Assembly: GCA_000761475.1 (NCBI GenBank)
Contig: JQNW01000001.1
Span: forward strand, 620,001-684,000
DNA: 64,000 nucleotides
DNA from: Chromohalobacter israelensis
GTDB lineage: Bacteria > Pseudomonadota > Gammaproteobacteria > Pseudomonadales > Halomonadaceae
Reading direction: 5' to 3'
The notes beneath the pieces are model-generated. The model was not told the origin of the DNA. It ran no database searches and worked only from the letters and a program-made list of their open reading frames with translations. Positions 7,881 through 16,134 of the stretch are shown in pieces; within the stretch, counting starts at the first letter, position 1, and each line of letters opens with the position of its first letter. The translations under genes and the position numbers were made by a program.

Positions 7881-7898
7881 CACCGCCTCCCATGACGC

Positions 7899-7921
7899 GC
7901 CCGGCCACTCCGCCGCCGGGC
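7899..7921. terminator. possible bidirectional terminator hairpin
   Basis: GCCCGGC (7899-7905) and GCCGGGC (7915-7921) form a 7-bp stem with a nine-base loop, between the convergent dusA and hydrolase genes. It has no T-run. Confidence 0.35.
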
Positions 7922-7931
7922 CACGACGGGA

Positions 7932-8957
7932 CTACAGGCCAGGCCCCGTCTCGAAGTCAGAGTGAAACGTTTCCACGGCGTTTTCGGCCTCTTCGATCTC
8001 ATCGAAACGGGCCACATGAAACAGGGCTTCCCCTTCATTCGCCAGTGGCAGGTTGCTCATGCCGATCACGATGCCATCGGCGTTGGCAAGCACCTCCTGC
8101 TCGGCGTTGCCGAACGGGTCGGCGACGCGCCCCAGCACATCGCCTCGCGCAACACGCGCGCCCAGGCGCGCCCGAGGCCGCAGAATGCCATCGATCGGCG
8201 AGCGCGCCCAGCTCGATCCATTGGCTACCTCCGCCGAGGCGGTCGCGTGCTGTCGCCGATCGGCGGGCAGCATGCCCAGCAGACGCATGACCCGTTGCAC
8301 ACCCCGCACGCCCGGCGCGATGGCCCACTCGTCGAAACGCAACGCTTCGCCCGCCTCGTAGGTCAACACCGGCACGTTGCGCGATTGCGCGTATTCCCGA
8401 AGACTCCCTTCGCGCAATTCGGCATTGAGGATCACCGGCACACCGAATGCTTCCGCCATGGCCTGCGTCTCGGGCCGATCACGCAACTGCGCCCGCACCT
8501 GGGGAAGGTTGGTACGATGAATCGCCCCGGTATGCAGATCGACGATATGCGTCGCCAGATCGACGATCTGCTCGCGAAACAGCGCCGCGACGCGCGACCC
8601 AAGTGACCCGACCTCGCTGCCCGGAAAGCAACGATTCAGGTCACGCCGATCGGGTAAATAGCGGGTCTGTTGCACGAACCCGAATACATTGACGATGGGG
8701 ACCGCGATCAACGTGCCGCGCAAGCGCGATAACGACGCCAGCCTGAGCATGCGACGCACGATCTCGACCCCGTTGATCTCATCGCCGTGGATGGCGCCGC
8801 AGACCAGCAGGGTCGGCCCGGGCTGACGACCATGGACGACCTCGACGGGAATATGCAGCGGTGCATGGGTATAAAGCTTGGCCACCGGCACATCGATCTG
8901 TGCCCGGCTGCCGGGAGGAATGCGTGTACCGGCCAGTTCGAAGGGAGCACGAGCCAT
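7932..8957 (-). CDS. succinylglutamate desuccinylase/aspartoacylase-family zinc hydrolase
   Basis: A 341-residue M14-like zinc hydrolase. Motifs: GAIHGDEING (zinc His and Glu) near residue 60, the RDLNRCFPG substrate loop near 105, and DLHTG (third zinc ligand) near 140. The C-terminal third, from about residue 250, is a beta-rich domain like that of aspartoacylase and RimK-associated forms. The family cleaves N-acyl amino acids such as succinylglutamate or N-acetylaspartate; the substrate here is unknown. The open frame extends to 9029, but ATG 8957 (MARAPFELAG) has an AGGA site and starts where family homology would. It is transcribed away from the polyamine cluster and shared a divergent promoter region with puuB before the IS insertion. 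Confidence 0.82.
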   Translation of the reverse strand: MARAPFELAGTRIPPGSRAQIDVPVAKLYTHAPLHIPVEVVHGRQPGPTLLVCGAIHGDEINGVEIVRRMLRLASLSRLRGTLIAVPIVNVFGFVQQTRYLPDRRDLNRCFPGSEVGSLGSRVAALFREQIVDLATHIVDLHTGAIHRTNLPQVRAQLRDRPETQAMAEAFGVPVILNAELREGSLREYAQSRNVPVLTYEAGEALRFDEWAIAPGVRGVQRVMRLLGMLPADRRQHATASAEVANGSSWARSPIDGILRPRARLGARVARGDVLGRVADPFGNAEQEVLANADGIVIGMSNLPLANEGEALFHVARFDEIEEAENAVETFHSDFETGPGL

Positions 8958-9180
8958 GAGTTGTCCTATACGAGAAGCGGCAGTTTCTTGATATCCGCCA
9001 TGGCGCCTCATGATACCCCATTCATGCAAGCGATTCTTTTTTAGTCATCCTTGAAAGGCGCGAACCATACGGCAGTGCAGTCTTTCAAGCATCGTCTTGC
9101 TGCAAGCCATGATACATGCTCATTTCCCGAGAACTTCGTGGCACCTCCCTCGCGACTGCACTCAAAATATACCCAAGGGG
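8958..9180. other. intergenic region with left half of an IS-split palindrome
   Basis: About 220 bases upstream of the leftward hydrolase. No convincing gene. At 9167-9180 lies ATATACCC-AA-GGGG, which with GGGGTATAT beyond the IS (10412-10420) would make the palindrome ATATACCC-AA-GGGGTATAT, counting the duplicated GGGG once. Confidence 0.6.
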
Positions 9181-9198
9181 TGAATCGCCCCGGGTATT

Positions 9199-10110
9199 CT
9201 AGACACCCGTCAGGCTCTGGGTATAACGCCGTTCGTACTCGACGGGTGACAAGTCATCGCTCGTGCTGTGACGGCGCCTTGGGTTGTAGAACATCTCGAT
9301 ATAGTCGAACACATCGCTCCTGGCGGCTTCCCGAGTCGAATAGACCCGGCGCTTGATGCGTTCTCGCTTGAGCAGCTGGAAGAAGCTTTCGGCAACGGCG
9401 TTGTCATGGCAGTTTCCTCGACGGCTCATGCTGCCCTCCAGGTGATTGGCCTTCAGAAAGCTCTGCCAGTCCGCGCTACTGAACTGGCTGCCCTGGTCCG
9501 AATGCACCATGACAACCCCTTGGGGCTTCCGTCGCCAGACGGCTGCCAGCAAGGCATCCAGGGCCAGATCGGTGGTCATGCGCGATTTCATCGACCAGCC
9601 CACGACCTGACGCGAGAACAAGTCGATGACCACCGACAGGTAGAGCCAGCCTTCGTGGGTGCGGATGTAGGTGATGTCGGTGACCCAGGCGACATTGGGT
9701 GCTTTCACGTCGAATCGGCGATCCAGACGATTGGGCGTCACCACGGCCGGCTTGCCGCCATAGGCGCCAAGGCGTCGCCGATAACCGGTTTGGGAGCGCA
9801 ACCCTTCCCGGCGCATCAGCCTGGCTATGCGATGCTTGCCGCAGGTTTCACCGGCCTCTCTGAGATCCTGATGAATCTTGCGATAGCCATACACGCCGCC
9901 GCTCTCGAGCCAGGCATGCTTGATCAGCCCCAGCAGACGCTGGTCGTCTCGCGCCCGCTCAGACAAGGCGTTACGGCGCCAGGCATAGAAGCCGCTCGGG
10001 TGCACCGCCATGATGCGGCACAGGCGCCGCACCGGATATTGGTCCGCATGGTCATGGATAAACGCGTACCTCAGTCGGACTCTCTGGCGAAGTACGCGGT
10101 GGCCTTTTTT
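9199..10110 (-). CDS. IS3-family transposase OrfB (made as OrfAB fusion)
   Basis: The catalytic DDE integrase-fold subunit. Visible are the HTH_21-like segment GVYGYRKIHQDLREAG, then the rve core with Asp in WVTDITYI, Asp in VHSDQGSQF, and Glu in AVAESFFQLLKRE, plus the C-terminal YNPRRRHS motif. Its frame is -1 relative to OrfA and continues from the slippery AAAAAAG at 10110-10104. The frame stays open upstream to 10227, but the product is expected as the OrfAB fusion. The stop codon lies inside the left inverted repeat. Confidence 0.92.
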   Translation of the reverse strand, partial: KKGHRVLRQRVRLRYAFIHDHADQYPVRRLCRIMAVHPSGFYAWRRNALSERARDDQRLLGLIKHAWLESGGVYGYRKIHQDLREAGETCGKHRIARLMRREGLRSQTGYRRRLGAYGGKPAVVTPNRLDRRFDVKAPNVAWVTDITYIRTHEGWLYLSVVIDLFSRQVVGWSMKSRMTTDLALDALLAAVWRRKPQGVVMVHSDQGSQFSSADWQSFLKANHLEGSMSRRGNCHDNAVAESFFQLLKRERIKRRVYSTREAARSDVFDYIEMFYNPRRRHSTSDDLSPVEYERRYTQSLTGV

Positions 10111-10349
10111 AATATATCCCGTTCTTCTGATACACGTTTCAGCTCGGCCTTCAAGCGCCGGTTCTCTGCCTGGAGATCCGCGTCCTGCTGACGCTGCTCG
10201 GCTGGCTTGGCGTAGCGCTTCATCCACTGATAGAGGCTGTGGCCGGAGACTCCCAGCCGGGCGGCCACCTCCGTGACGGGATGACCGCGTTCCGTCACCT
10301 GCTTGACAGCTTCGATCTTGAATTCTTCGGTATATCGCTGGCGGCTCAT
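10071..10349 (-). CDS. IS3-family transposase OrfA
   Basis: A 92-residue protein with an N-terminal helix-turn-helix (TEEFKIEAVKQV then VTEVAARLGVSGHSLYQW) that binds the IS ends, and a C-terminal leucine-zipper-like helix (ENRRLKAELKRVSEERDIL) used for multimerisation. The heptamer A-AAA-AAG at 10110-10104 is in phase with the OrfA codons, the classical -1 frameshift signal of this family, giving OrfAB. Alone, OrfA normally acts as a regulator of transposition. Confidence 0.92.
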   Translation of the reverse strand: MSRQRYTEEFKIEAVKQVTERGHPVTEVAARLGVSGHSLYQWMKRYAKPAEQRQQDADLQAENRRLKAELKRVSEERDILKKATAYFARESD

Positions 10350-10411
10350 GGGACCTCCTTGGTGCCTTCAGTATAAGGCCTGGAGGTGTCTACGAAACCC
10401 GGGGCGATTCA

Positions 10412-10420
10412 GGGGTATAT
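10412..10420. promoter_or_regulatory. right half of IS-split element (GGGGTATAT)
   Basis: GGGGTATATC follows the right IS end. With the left half it restores a palindrome, and it shares AGGGGTATATC with the complement of the element at 22555-22576. The first A here belongs to the IS end. Position: divergent promoter region of the hydrolase and puuB genes. Confidence 0.4.
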
Positions 10421-10524
10421 CACAGGATTGCCACTCCTTCGTAACGTTATCCCAACGCAAAGACTCACAAGGCCGACATTTAGCAAAGGCTGGCCAAGAC
10501 ACAACGATGGTTCGGGAGCAAACC

Positions 10525-11808
10525 GTGCTGGCAACGTCTTATCCTCAGTCCTATTACGCGGCGTCCGCCAATGACGCGCGAGCAAGACCGCCCCTGCTGG
10601 GTCATGTAAAGGCAGACATTTGCATCATCGGCGCCGGTTTTACCGGCATGTCTACTGCCCTCCACATGGCCGAGAATGGCTACAACGTGGTTGTCCTGGA
10701 AGCCAACCGCATTGGATTCGGTGCTTCCGGCCGCAATGGCGGACAGATCGTCAACAGCTACAGTCGCGACATCGACTTCATCGAGCGCCAGTACGGCCAG
10801 AAGGTCGGCGCCGAGATGGGCCGGATGGCCTTCGAGGGCGGGCGTATCCTGCGCCGCTTCGTCAAAGACTACGGCATTCAGTGCGACCTGAAGGAAGGCG
10901 GCATTTTCGCTGCATGCAACCGCAAGCAGTTCGATGAGCTGGTCGAGAAAAAAAAGCTCTGGGAAAAACACGGCCACGAACAGCTGGAGCTTCTCGACGC
11001 ACATGCCATCCAGCAATACGTGGGGACCGAGCGCTACGCCGGTGGCCTTATCGATCACAGCGGTGGGCATTTCCATCCCCTGAACCTGGTGCGTGGTGAA
11101 GCCGACGCCGTGGAGTCCCTGGGCGGAACCATTTACGAAGAGTCTCCGGCGCTGCGCGTTCAGGAAGGTGACAAGCCGGTCGTCCATACAGAGCAAGGCA
11201 GTGTTGAAGCAGACTACGTGCTGGTCGCCGGCAACGCCTACCTCAATGGCCTGCTACCAGAACTGGAGTCCAAGGCCATACCTTGCGGCACCCAGATCAT
11301 CACCACCGAGCCCCTGCCGGAAAGGGTACAACGGCGTTTGCTCCCGAAAGACAATTGTGTCGAGGACTGCAATTACCTCCTGGACTATTTCCGCCTGTCC
11401 GGTGATGGCCGGCTGGTCTATGGCGGCGGCGTCACATACGGCGCGCGTGAGCCGGCAAAAATCGAGGCGTTGATCGTCCCGAAGATGCTCAAGACGTTTC
11501 CGGAACTGAAAGACACGAAAGTGGAATTTGCCTGGACCGGCAACTTCCTTTTGACGCTGACGCGTCTCCCGCAGTTCGGTCGCATCGGAACGAACATCTA
11601 CTACGCGCAAGGCTATAGCGGCCATGGCCTCACCTGCACCCATCTGGCGGGCAAGGTGATCAGCGATGCGATTCAGGGACAGGCAGAACGCTTCGATATT
11701 TTCGCCAGCCTGCCCCAGCATTCCTTCCCCGGAGGACGAAGGCTACAGGTTCCGCTCACCGCCATGGGCGCCTGGTACTATAACCTGCGCGACAGGCTGG
11801 GAATCTGA
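10525..11808 (+). CDS. puuB: gamma-glutamylputrescine oxidoreductase (FAD)
   Basis: A 427-residue DAO-family flavoenzyme. It would oxidise gamma-glutamylputrescine to gamma-glutamyl-aminobutyraldehyde, the second step of the Puu pathway. The start region SYYAASAN, the dinucleotide fold GAGFTGMSTALHMAENG with FGASGRNGGQ, the HSGGHFHPLNL block, CVEDCNYLLDYFRL and the tail YNLRDRLGI all recall E. coli PuuB, which has nearly the same length. GTG 10525 with GGGAG six bases upstream gives the best start; ATG 10507 is an alternative with a weaker site. Third-position A/T use and A-runs are higher than in the following genes, hinting at separate ancestry. The IS lies about 110 bases upstream and may have altered its promoter. 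Confidence 0.9.
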   Translation: MLATSYPQSYYAASANDARARPPLLGHVKADICIIGAGFTGMSTALHMAENGYNVVVLEANRIGFGASGRNGGQIVNSYSRDIDFIERQYGQKVGAEMGRMAFEGGRILRRFVKDYGIQCDLKEGGIFAACNRKQFDELVEKKKLWEKHGHEQLELLDAHAIQQYVGTERYAGGLIDHSGGHFHPLNLVRGEADAVESLGGTIYEESPALRVQEGDKPVVHTEQGSVEADYVLVAGNAYLNGLLPELESKAIPCGTQIITTEPLPERVQRRLLPKDNCVEDCNYLLDYFRLSGDGRLVYGGGVTYGAREPAKIEALIVPKMLKTFPELKDTKVEFAWTGNFLLTLTRLPQFGRIGTNIYYAQGYSGHGLTCTHLAGKVISDAIQGQAERFDIFASLPQHSFPGGRRLQVPLTAMGAWYYNLRDRLGI

Positions 11809-11899
11809 CGATCCACCACTCAAAACCATCGCTTGTATATCGAAAGTAGTTTTGTCGTATTCTCGTCAATTCTTCAACAACAATAACAGGATGACATCT

Positions 11900-13189
11900 A
11901 TGTGCAGTACCGTCTCCGACCCTCCTGCTTCTTGGTATCGGGCCTCCATCGCCGTCGAGCTCGAGCCCAGCCAACCTCTGGAAGGCGACACCCGGGCCGA
12001 CGTATGCGTGATCGGCGGCGGGGTGACCGGCTGCTCCACGGCGCTGCATCTGGCCGAACGCGGCTACTCGGTAGTACTGCTCGAGGCCGGCGATATCGGC
12101 CACGGCGCCTCCGGCCGCAGCGGCGGGCAGATCCTGCCCGGGCTGGGCACCGATATCACTACCGTCCAGCAGGCCCTCGGGCTGCCCCGTGCCCGTGAAA
12201 TATGGGAAATGAGCCGCGAGGCGGTACGCCTCACCGCCGAGCTGGTCGAGCGTCATGCGATTCCCTGCGAACTGGCCTGGGGCTACCTGCACGCGGCGGT
12301 CAAGCCGCGCCATATCAAGGAACTCTCGTCCTTCCGCGAGCAGATGGCCCGCGACTACGACTACGACGCCCTGACATGGCTAGAAGGCGATGCCCTGCGC
12401 GAGCACGTGGTCACCGACACCTACCCGGCGGCCCTCCATGACCGTGAGGGTGGGCACCTCCATCCTCTCAACTACACCCTGGGTCTGGCCCGGGCGGCAC
12501 AGCGCGCCGGCGTGCGCGTGCACCCGCGCAGCGCCGCCCGCGAAATCCGCCGCGGGCAGCCGGCCACGGTCATCACCGAACGCGGCCAGGTGACCGCCGA
12601 CTTCGTGGTACTGGCCACCAATGCCTATCACGGCGACCTGGTGCCGGAGCTCTCCGGACGCATCATGCGCGCCGCCAACTACATGATCGCCACCGCCCCC
12701 TTGAGCGAGGCCCAGGCGGCGCAGGTGCTGCCGCAGAACGATGCCCTGGCCGACGCCAATTTCGTGCTCGACTACTATCGTCTCAGTGCCGACCGCCGCT
12801 TGATCTACGGCGGCGAGGTCAGCTACGACGGCCGCGAGCCGCCGAAGCTGCAGGCACGCATGGATGCCAAGATCGCCCGGCTGTTTCCGGTGCTGGAAGG
12901 CGTCCCCATCGAGTATCGATGGGGCGGCGACGTGGCCATCACCCTGAACCGGGCTCCCGACTTCGGCCGCCTGGGCGACAATCTCTATTATGCCCAGGGC
13001 TACTCCGGGCACGGCATGGCCATGGCAGGACTGGCCGGCAAGCTGATGGCCGAGGCCATCGCCGGCCAGAGCGAGCGTTTCGATGTCTTCGCTGCCATGC
13101 CACACCGGCAGTTCCCGGGTGGGCGAGCCCTGCGCAAGCCCCTGCTGGTACTGGCTACCAACTTCTACAAACTGCGCGACCGGCTCTGA
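11900..13189 (+). CDS. PuuB-like FAD-dependent oxidoreductase, second paralog
   Basis: A 429-residue DAO-family oxidase related to, but clearly divergent from, the preceding PuuB. The FAD motif GGGVTGCSTALHLAERG, FGxSGR-equivalent HGASGRSGGQ, EGGHLHPLNYTLG, ANFVLDYYRLS and the ending NFYKLRDRL are all conserved. It is directly followed by the Pot-type transporter genes, so its substrate is probably another gamma-glutamylated or free polyamine, such as one derived from spermidine. ATG 11900 is preferred over ATG 11891 because AGGA (11888-11891) is correctly spaced only for the former. The 91-base gap upstream is AT-rich and may hold a promoter. Confidence 0.85.
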   Translation: MCSTVSDPPASWYRASIAVELEPSQPLEGDTRADVCVIGGGVTGCSTALHLAERGYSVVLLEAGDIGHGASGRSGGQILPGLGTDITTVQQALGLPRAREIWEMSREAVRLTAELVERHAIPCELAWGYLHAAVKPRHIKELSSFREQMARDYDYDALTWLEGDALREHVVTDTYPAALHDREGGHLHPLNYTLGLARAAQRAGVRVHPRSAAREIRRGQPATVITERGQVTADFVVLATNAYHGDLVPELSGRIMRAANYMIATAPLSEAQAAQVLPQNDALADANFVLDYYRLSADRRLIYGGEVSYDGREPPKLQARMDAKIARLFPVLEGVPIEYRWGGDVAITLNRAPDFGRLGDNLYYAQGYSGHGMAMAGLAGKLMAEAIAGQSERFDVFAAMPHRQFPGGRALRKPLLVLATNFYKLRDRL

Positions 13190-13221
13190 GAGGGGCCGCC
13201 GACAAGCGAGAGGGTATCCCC

Positions 13222-14346
13222 ATGAGCGAGACCACCACGGCGGAGATTGCCGACAAGCCGGGGGTCCACCCGGCTGCCGATGAGCAGGATCGGGCGAACC
13301 GCAAGGCATCCTCGATCGAAATGCAGGGCCTGCACAAGCGCTTCGGGCGCGATACCGTGGCGCTCGACGGCGTCGACCTGGACATCCGGGCCGGCGAGTT
13401 CTTCACCCTGCTGGGGCCTTCCGGATGCGGCAAGACCACCCTGCTGCGGATCCTCGCCGGCCTCGAGGAGCCGGACGACGGATCGCTGGTAGTAGGCGGC
13501 AAGAACGTCACCGAAGTACCGCCCCACCGGCGCAGCGTCAATACCGTCTTCCAATCCTATGCGCTCTTCCCGCACCTTTCGGTCCGCGAAAATCTGGCCT
13601 TCGGGTTGAAGATGCGCGGCATGCCGGCGGCTGAGCGTCATGTCAAGGTCGATGAGATTGCCGACTTCATCAAGCTCGGCGACCTGGTCGACCGTCATGT
13701 CGATCAGCTCTCCGGCGGCCAGCGTCAGCGCATCGCGCTGGCTCGGGCGCTGATTTGCGAGCCTGATGTCCTGTTGCTCGACGAACCACTCTCGGCACTG
13801 GATGCCGGCCTGCGCAGCCAGTTGCAGGTGGAGCTGCTGCGGGTGCAGAGACGGCTCGGCATGACCTTCGTGTTCGTGACCCACGATCAGCAGGAGGCCA
13901 TGGTCATGTCCGACCGTATCGCCGTCCTCAATGGTGGCACCATCCAGCAGGTCGGGGCCCCGCGGGAAGTCTACGAGCGTCCGGTTAACGCCTTCGTGGC
14001 CCGTTTCATGGGTCACGACAACCTCTACCCGATCAGCACCCGCCAGGGCGGGCGCCTGACCACGGCGCTGGGGACACTCACCGCCGAGGACCCCGGCGAC
14101 GGAGAGCTTCTGCTGATTCGCCCCGAGACGCTGGACCTGCTGCCCGGCAAGGTCGAGGGCGACAATCATCTGACGGCTAAAGTGGCCGAGCGGCTCTATC
14201 GCGGCAGTCATGCCGAGTTCCGTCTGGAGATCGGCGATACCACCCTGCAGGCCACGGTCAATAACCGCGGCCGTCACCTGCCCGAGATCGGCGAAACGGT
14301 GACGGTGGCGGTAGCGCCGGAAGACCTGGTCACCCTGCACGAGTGA
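13222..14346 (+). CDS. potG: polyamine ABC transporter ATP-binding protein
   Basis: A 374-residue ATPase of the Pot (CUT1-like, TOBE-containing) type that powers polyamine import. Walker A GPSGCGKTT near residue 70, Q-loop VFQSYALFPHLSV, signature LSGGQRQRIALARAL near 170, Walker B LLLDEPLSALD, the switch His in VTHDQQEAM, and a C-terminal TOBE region (about 280-370) are all present. AGAGGG at 13209-13214 precedes the start. It lies 32 bases after the PuuB paralog, with two permeases and the binding protein following, all probably in one transcript. PotA and PotG cannot be separated reliably by eye; putrescine (PotFGHI) is suggested by context. Confidence 0.9.
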   Translation: MSETTTAEIADKPGVHPAADEQDRANRKASSIEMQGLHKRFGRDTVALDGVDLDIRAGEFFTLLGPSGCGKTTLLRILAGLEEPDDGSLVVGGKNVTEVPPHRRSVNTVFQSYALFPHLSVRENLAFGLKMRGMPAAERHVKVDEIADFIKLGDLVDRHVDQLSGGQRQRIALARALICEPDVLLLDEPLSALDAGLRSQLQVELLRVQRRLGMTFVFVTHDQQEAMVMSDRIAVLNGGTIQQVGAPREVYERPVNAFVARFMGHDNLYPISTRQGGRLTTALGTLTAEDPGDGELLLIRPETLDLLPGKVEGDNHLTAKVAERLYRGSHAEFRLEIGDTTLQATVNNRGRHLPEIGETVTVAVAPEDLVTLHE

Positions 14347-14356
14347 GGAGGCGCAC

Positions 14357-15280
14357 ATGTCCTATTCTGGAGCCGTACCCACTGCCCGCAGCCGGGCCAT
14401 GGTCCGCGAGACCCGTCACTTGTTGTTCACGGTGGCGCCCGGGGCCTTCTGGATCTTCATCTTCCTGGTGTTGCCCAGTGCGTATCTGATGGGGGTGGCC
14501 TTCATGACCAACGGCCCCTATGGCCTGCCGCAGATGCCCCTGTCACTGGACGCCTTCGAACGGCTGGCGGGCGTGGGCTTTCTCGGCTGGAGCCCGGGCA
14601 ACCTCTATACCTTGCTGCGCTCGCTGTGGCAGACCCTGGTATCGACGGTGCTGGTCGTGATCGTCGCCTATCCGGTGGCCTACTACATCACGACCTGTCG
14701 TGAGAAGTGGCGGCCGGTCCTGTTGTTGCTGGTCGTCGTGCCATCGTGGACCAATCAGGTGATTCGTGCCTTCGGCTGGATGAACCTGCTGGCACCGGAA
14801 ACACCGCTTTCCAGCCTGGCCGAGAGCATAGGGTTGGTGGCGCCCAACATGGGGCTGTATCCCTCCAACTTCGCGGTCACCCTGGGGCTGGTCTACAACT
14901 TCCTGCCCTTCATGGTACTCCCGCTGTATGCCGCCTTCGAAAAGCTCGATACGGCGCAGGTACAGGCCGCGCAGGACCTCTATGCCAGTCCGGTGCGGGC
15001 CTTCTGGCACGCGGTCTTCCCGCAGACGCTGCCAGGTTTGCTGGCCGGCACGGTGCTGGTGGCGATTCCCGCCTTCGGCATGTACGTGATTCCCGAGCTG
15101 CTCGGCGGCGGCAAGGGCATGATGCTCGGCAACCTGGTCGCCAACCAGTTCGCGGGCAGCTCCAATTGGCCCCTGGGCGCCGCGGGCGCAATCCTGATGT
15201 TGATCGCGACATTCATCGGCCTGTTCGCCATGCGGCGTATCGGCAAGCGTCTCGGCGGTGGTGAGGAGGTAGTGATATGA
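14357..15280 (+). CDS. potH: polyamine ABC transporter permease (first)
   Basis: A 307-residue inner-membrane permease with about six membrane segments, the first at residues 27-50. The EAA-type cytoplasmic loop that contacts the ATPase reads AAQDLYASPVRAFWHAVFPQ near residue 210. The protein ends in a basic tail and its stop overlaps the start of the second permease by four bases. It is homologous in layout to PotB/PotH. The ribosome binding site GAGGAGG lies seven bases upstream. Confidence 0.9.
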   Translation: MSYSGAVPTARSRAMVRETRHLLFTVAPGAFWIFIFLVLPSAYLMGVAFMTNGPYGLPQMPLSLDAFERLAGVGFLGWSPGNLYTLLRSLWQTLVSTVLVVIVAYPVAYYITTCREKWRPVLLLLVVVPSWTNQVIRAFGWMNLLAPETPLSSLAESIGLVAPNMGLYPSNFAVTLGLVYNFLPFMVLPLYAAFEKLDTAQVQAAQDLYASPVRAFWHAVFPQTLPGLLAGTVLVAIPAFGMYVIPELLGGGKGMMLGNLVANQFAGSSNWPLGAAGAILMLIATFIGLFAMRRIGKRLGGGEEVVI

Positions 15281-16074
15281 AAAAGCGAACGCTTGCGCGC
15301 GGTCTCGCCGGTATCTGGTGGGTGACGCTGGTTTTCCTCTACGCGCCACTCCTGGTGATCGTGCTGTTTTCCTTCAACTCGGCCAACAGCACAGCCGTTT
15401 TCGAAAACTTCTCGCTGGCCTGGTACCGCAGGCTGTTCGGCAACGAGCAGATCATCAGTGCCTTCGGCAACAGCCTGGTGCTGGCGGTGAGCTCCTCGGT
15501 CGTGGCGCTGGTGGTGGGGTGCCTGATTGGCTATGGCATGTACCGACATCGCCATCGCAAACTGGGCTGGCTGATCGTCTTGATCTATCTGCCTATCGTG
15601 CTGCCGGATATCGTCTTCGGCATTTCCGAGATGGCCTTCTTCGTGCAGATTCATGAATGGACCGGCCTGCTGCAACCAGGGCTCGGCACCATGATCATCG
15701 CGCATGTGACGTTCCAGATTCCGTTCGTGGCACTGATCGTCTACTCGCGCTTCGTGGGCCTGGACCCGACCCTGTTCGAAGCTGCCAAGGACCTCTATGC
15801 GTCGCCGGTCAAGCGCGTGGTACATTTCATGGTACCGACCATCAAGCCGGCGCTGATTTCCGCCTTTTTCCTGTCGTTCACGCTGTCGATCGACGACTTC
15901 GTGATCAGTTTCTTCACGGCAGGACCGGAAAGCGCCACCTTGCCCATCTATATCTGGAGCGCCATCAAGAAGGGAGTGACGCCCGAAATCAATGCGATCG
16001 CCACCCTGATGATCGGTGCGGTGGCCATGGCCGCGATACTCAGCATGCTGTTCAACCGGCAGGGACGCCGCTAG
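15277..16074 (+). CDS. potI: polyamine ABC transporter permease (second)
   Basis: A 265-residue permease of the PotC/PotI type with six membrane segments and the EAA loop AAKDLYASPVKRVVHFMVPT near residue 170. FSLAWYRRLFGN near residue 45 is typical of this subunit. The start overlaps the first permease by four bases, so the two are translationally coupled. The binding-protein gene follows after 60 bases. Confidence 0.9.
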   Translation: MKKRTLARGLAGIWWVTLVFLYAPLLVIVLFSFNSANSTAVFENFSLAWYRRLFGNEQIISAFGNSLVLAVSSSVVALVVGCLIGYGMYRHRHRKLGWLIVLIYLPIVLPDIVFGISEMAFFVQIHEWTGLLQPGLGTMIIAHVTFQIPFVALIVYSRFVGLDPTLFEAAKDLYASPVKRVVHFMVPTIKPALISAFFLSFTLSIDDFVISFFTAGPESATLPIYIWSAIKKGVTPEINAIATLMIGAVAMAAILSMLFNRQGRR

Positions 16075-16134
16075 GCGCTTTCTGTCAATACGATGCAACA
16101 CCGACAAAACGTAGCACCGAAGGAAAGCGACACG

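Larger units (their letters stand above)
9181..10411 (-). mobile_element. complete IS3-family insertion sequence, about 1231 bp
   Basis: The ends are imperfect inverted repeats, TGAATCGCCCCGGGT... at 9181-9207 and its complement at 10385-10411, matching at 24 of 27 positions and starting with the TG typical of IS3 ends. A GGGG target duplication flanks it (9177-9180 and 10412-10415). Two overlapping transposase frames with a programmed -1 frameshift site fill it. All parts look intact, so it may be active. Confidence 0.93.

Noticed and set aside
6579..7883. A 434-codon minus-strand frame opposite dusA, running into the integrase region
   Set aside because: Antisense shadow of dusA, which has full catalytic motifs; the frame shows no domain.
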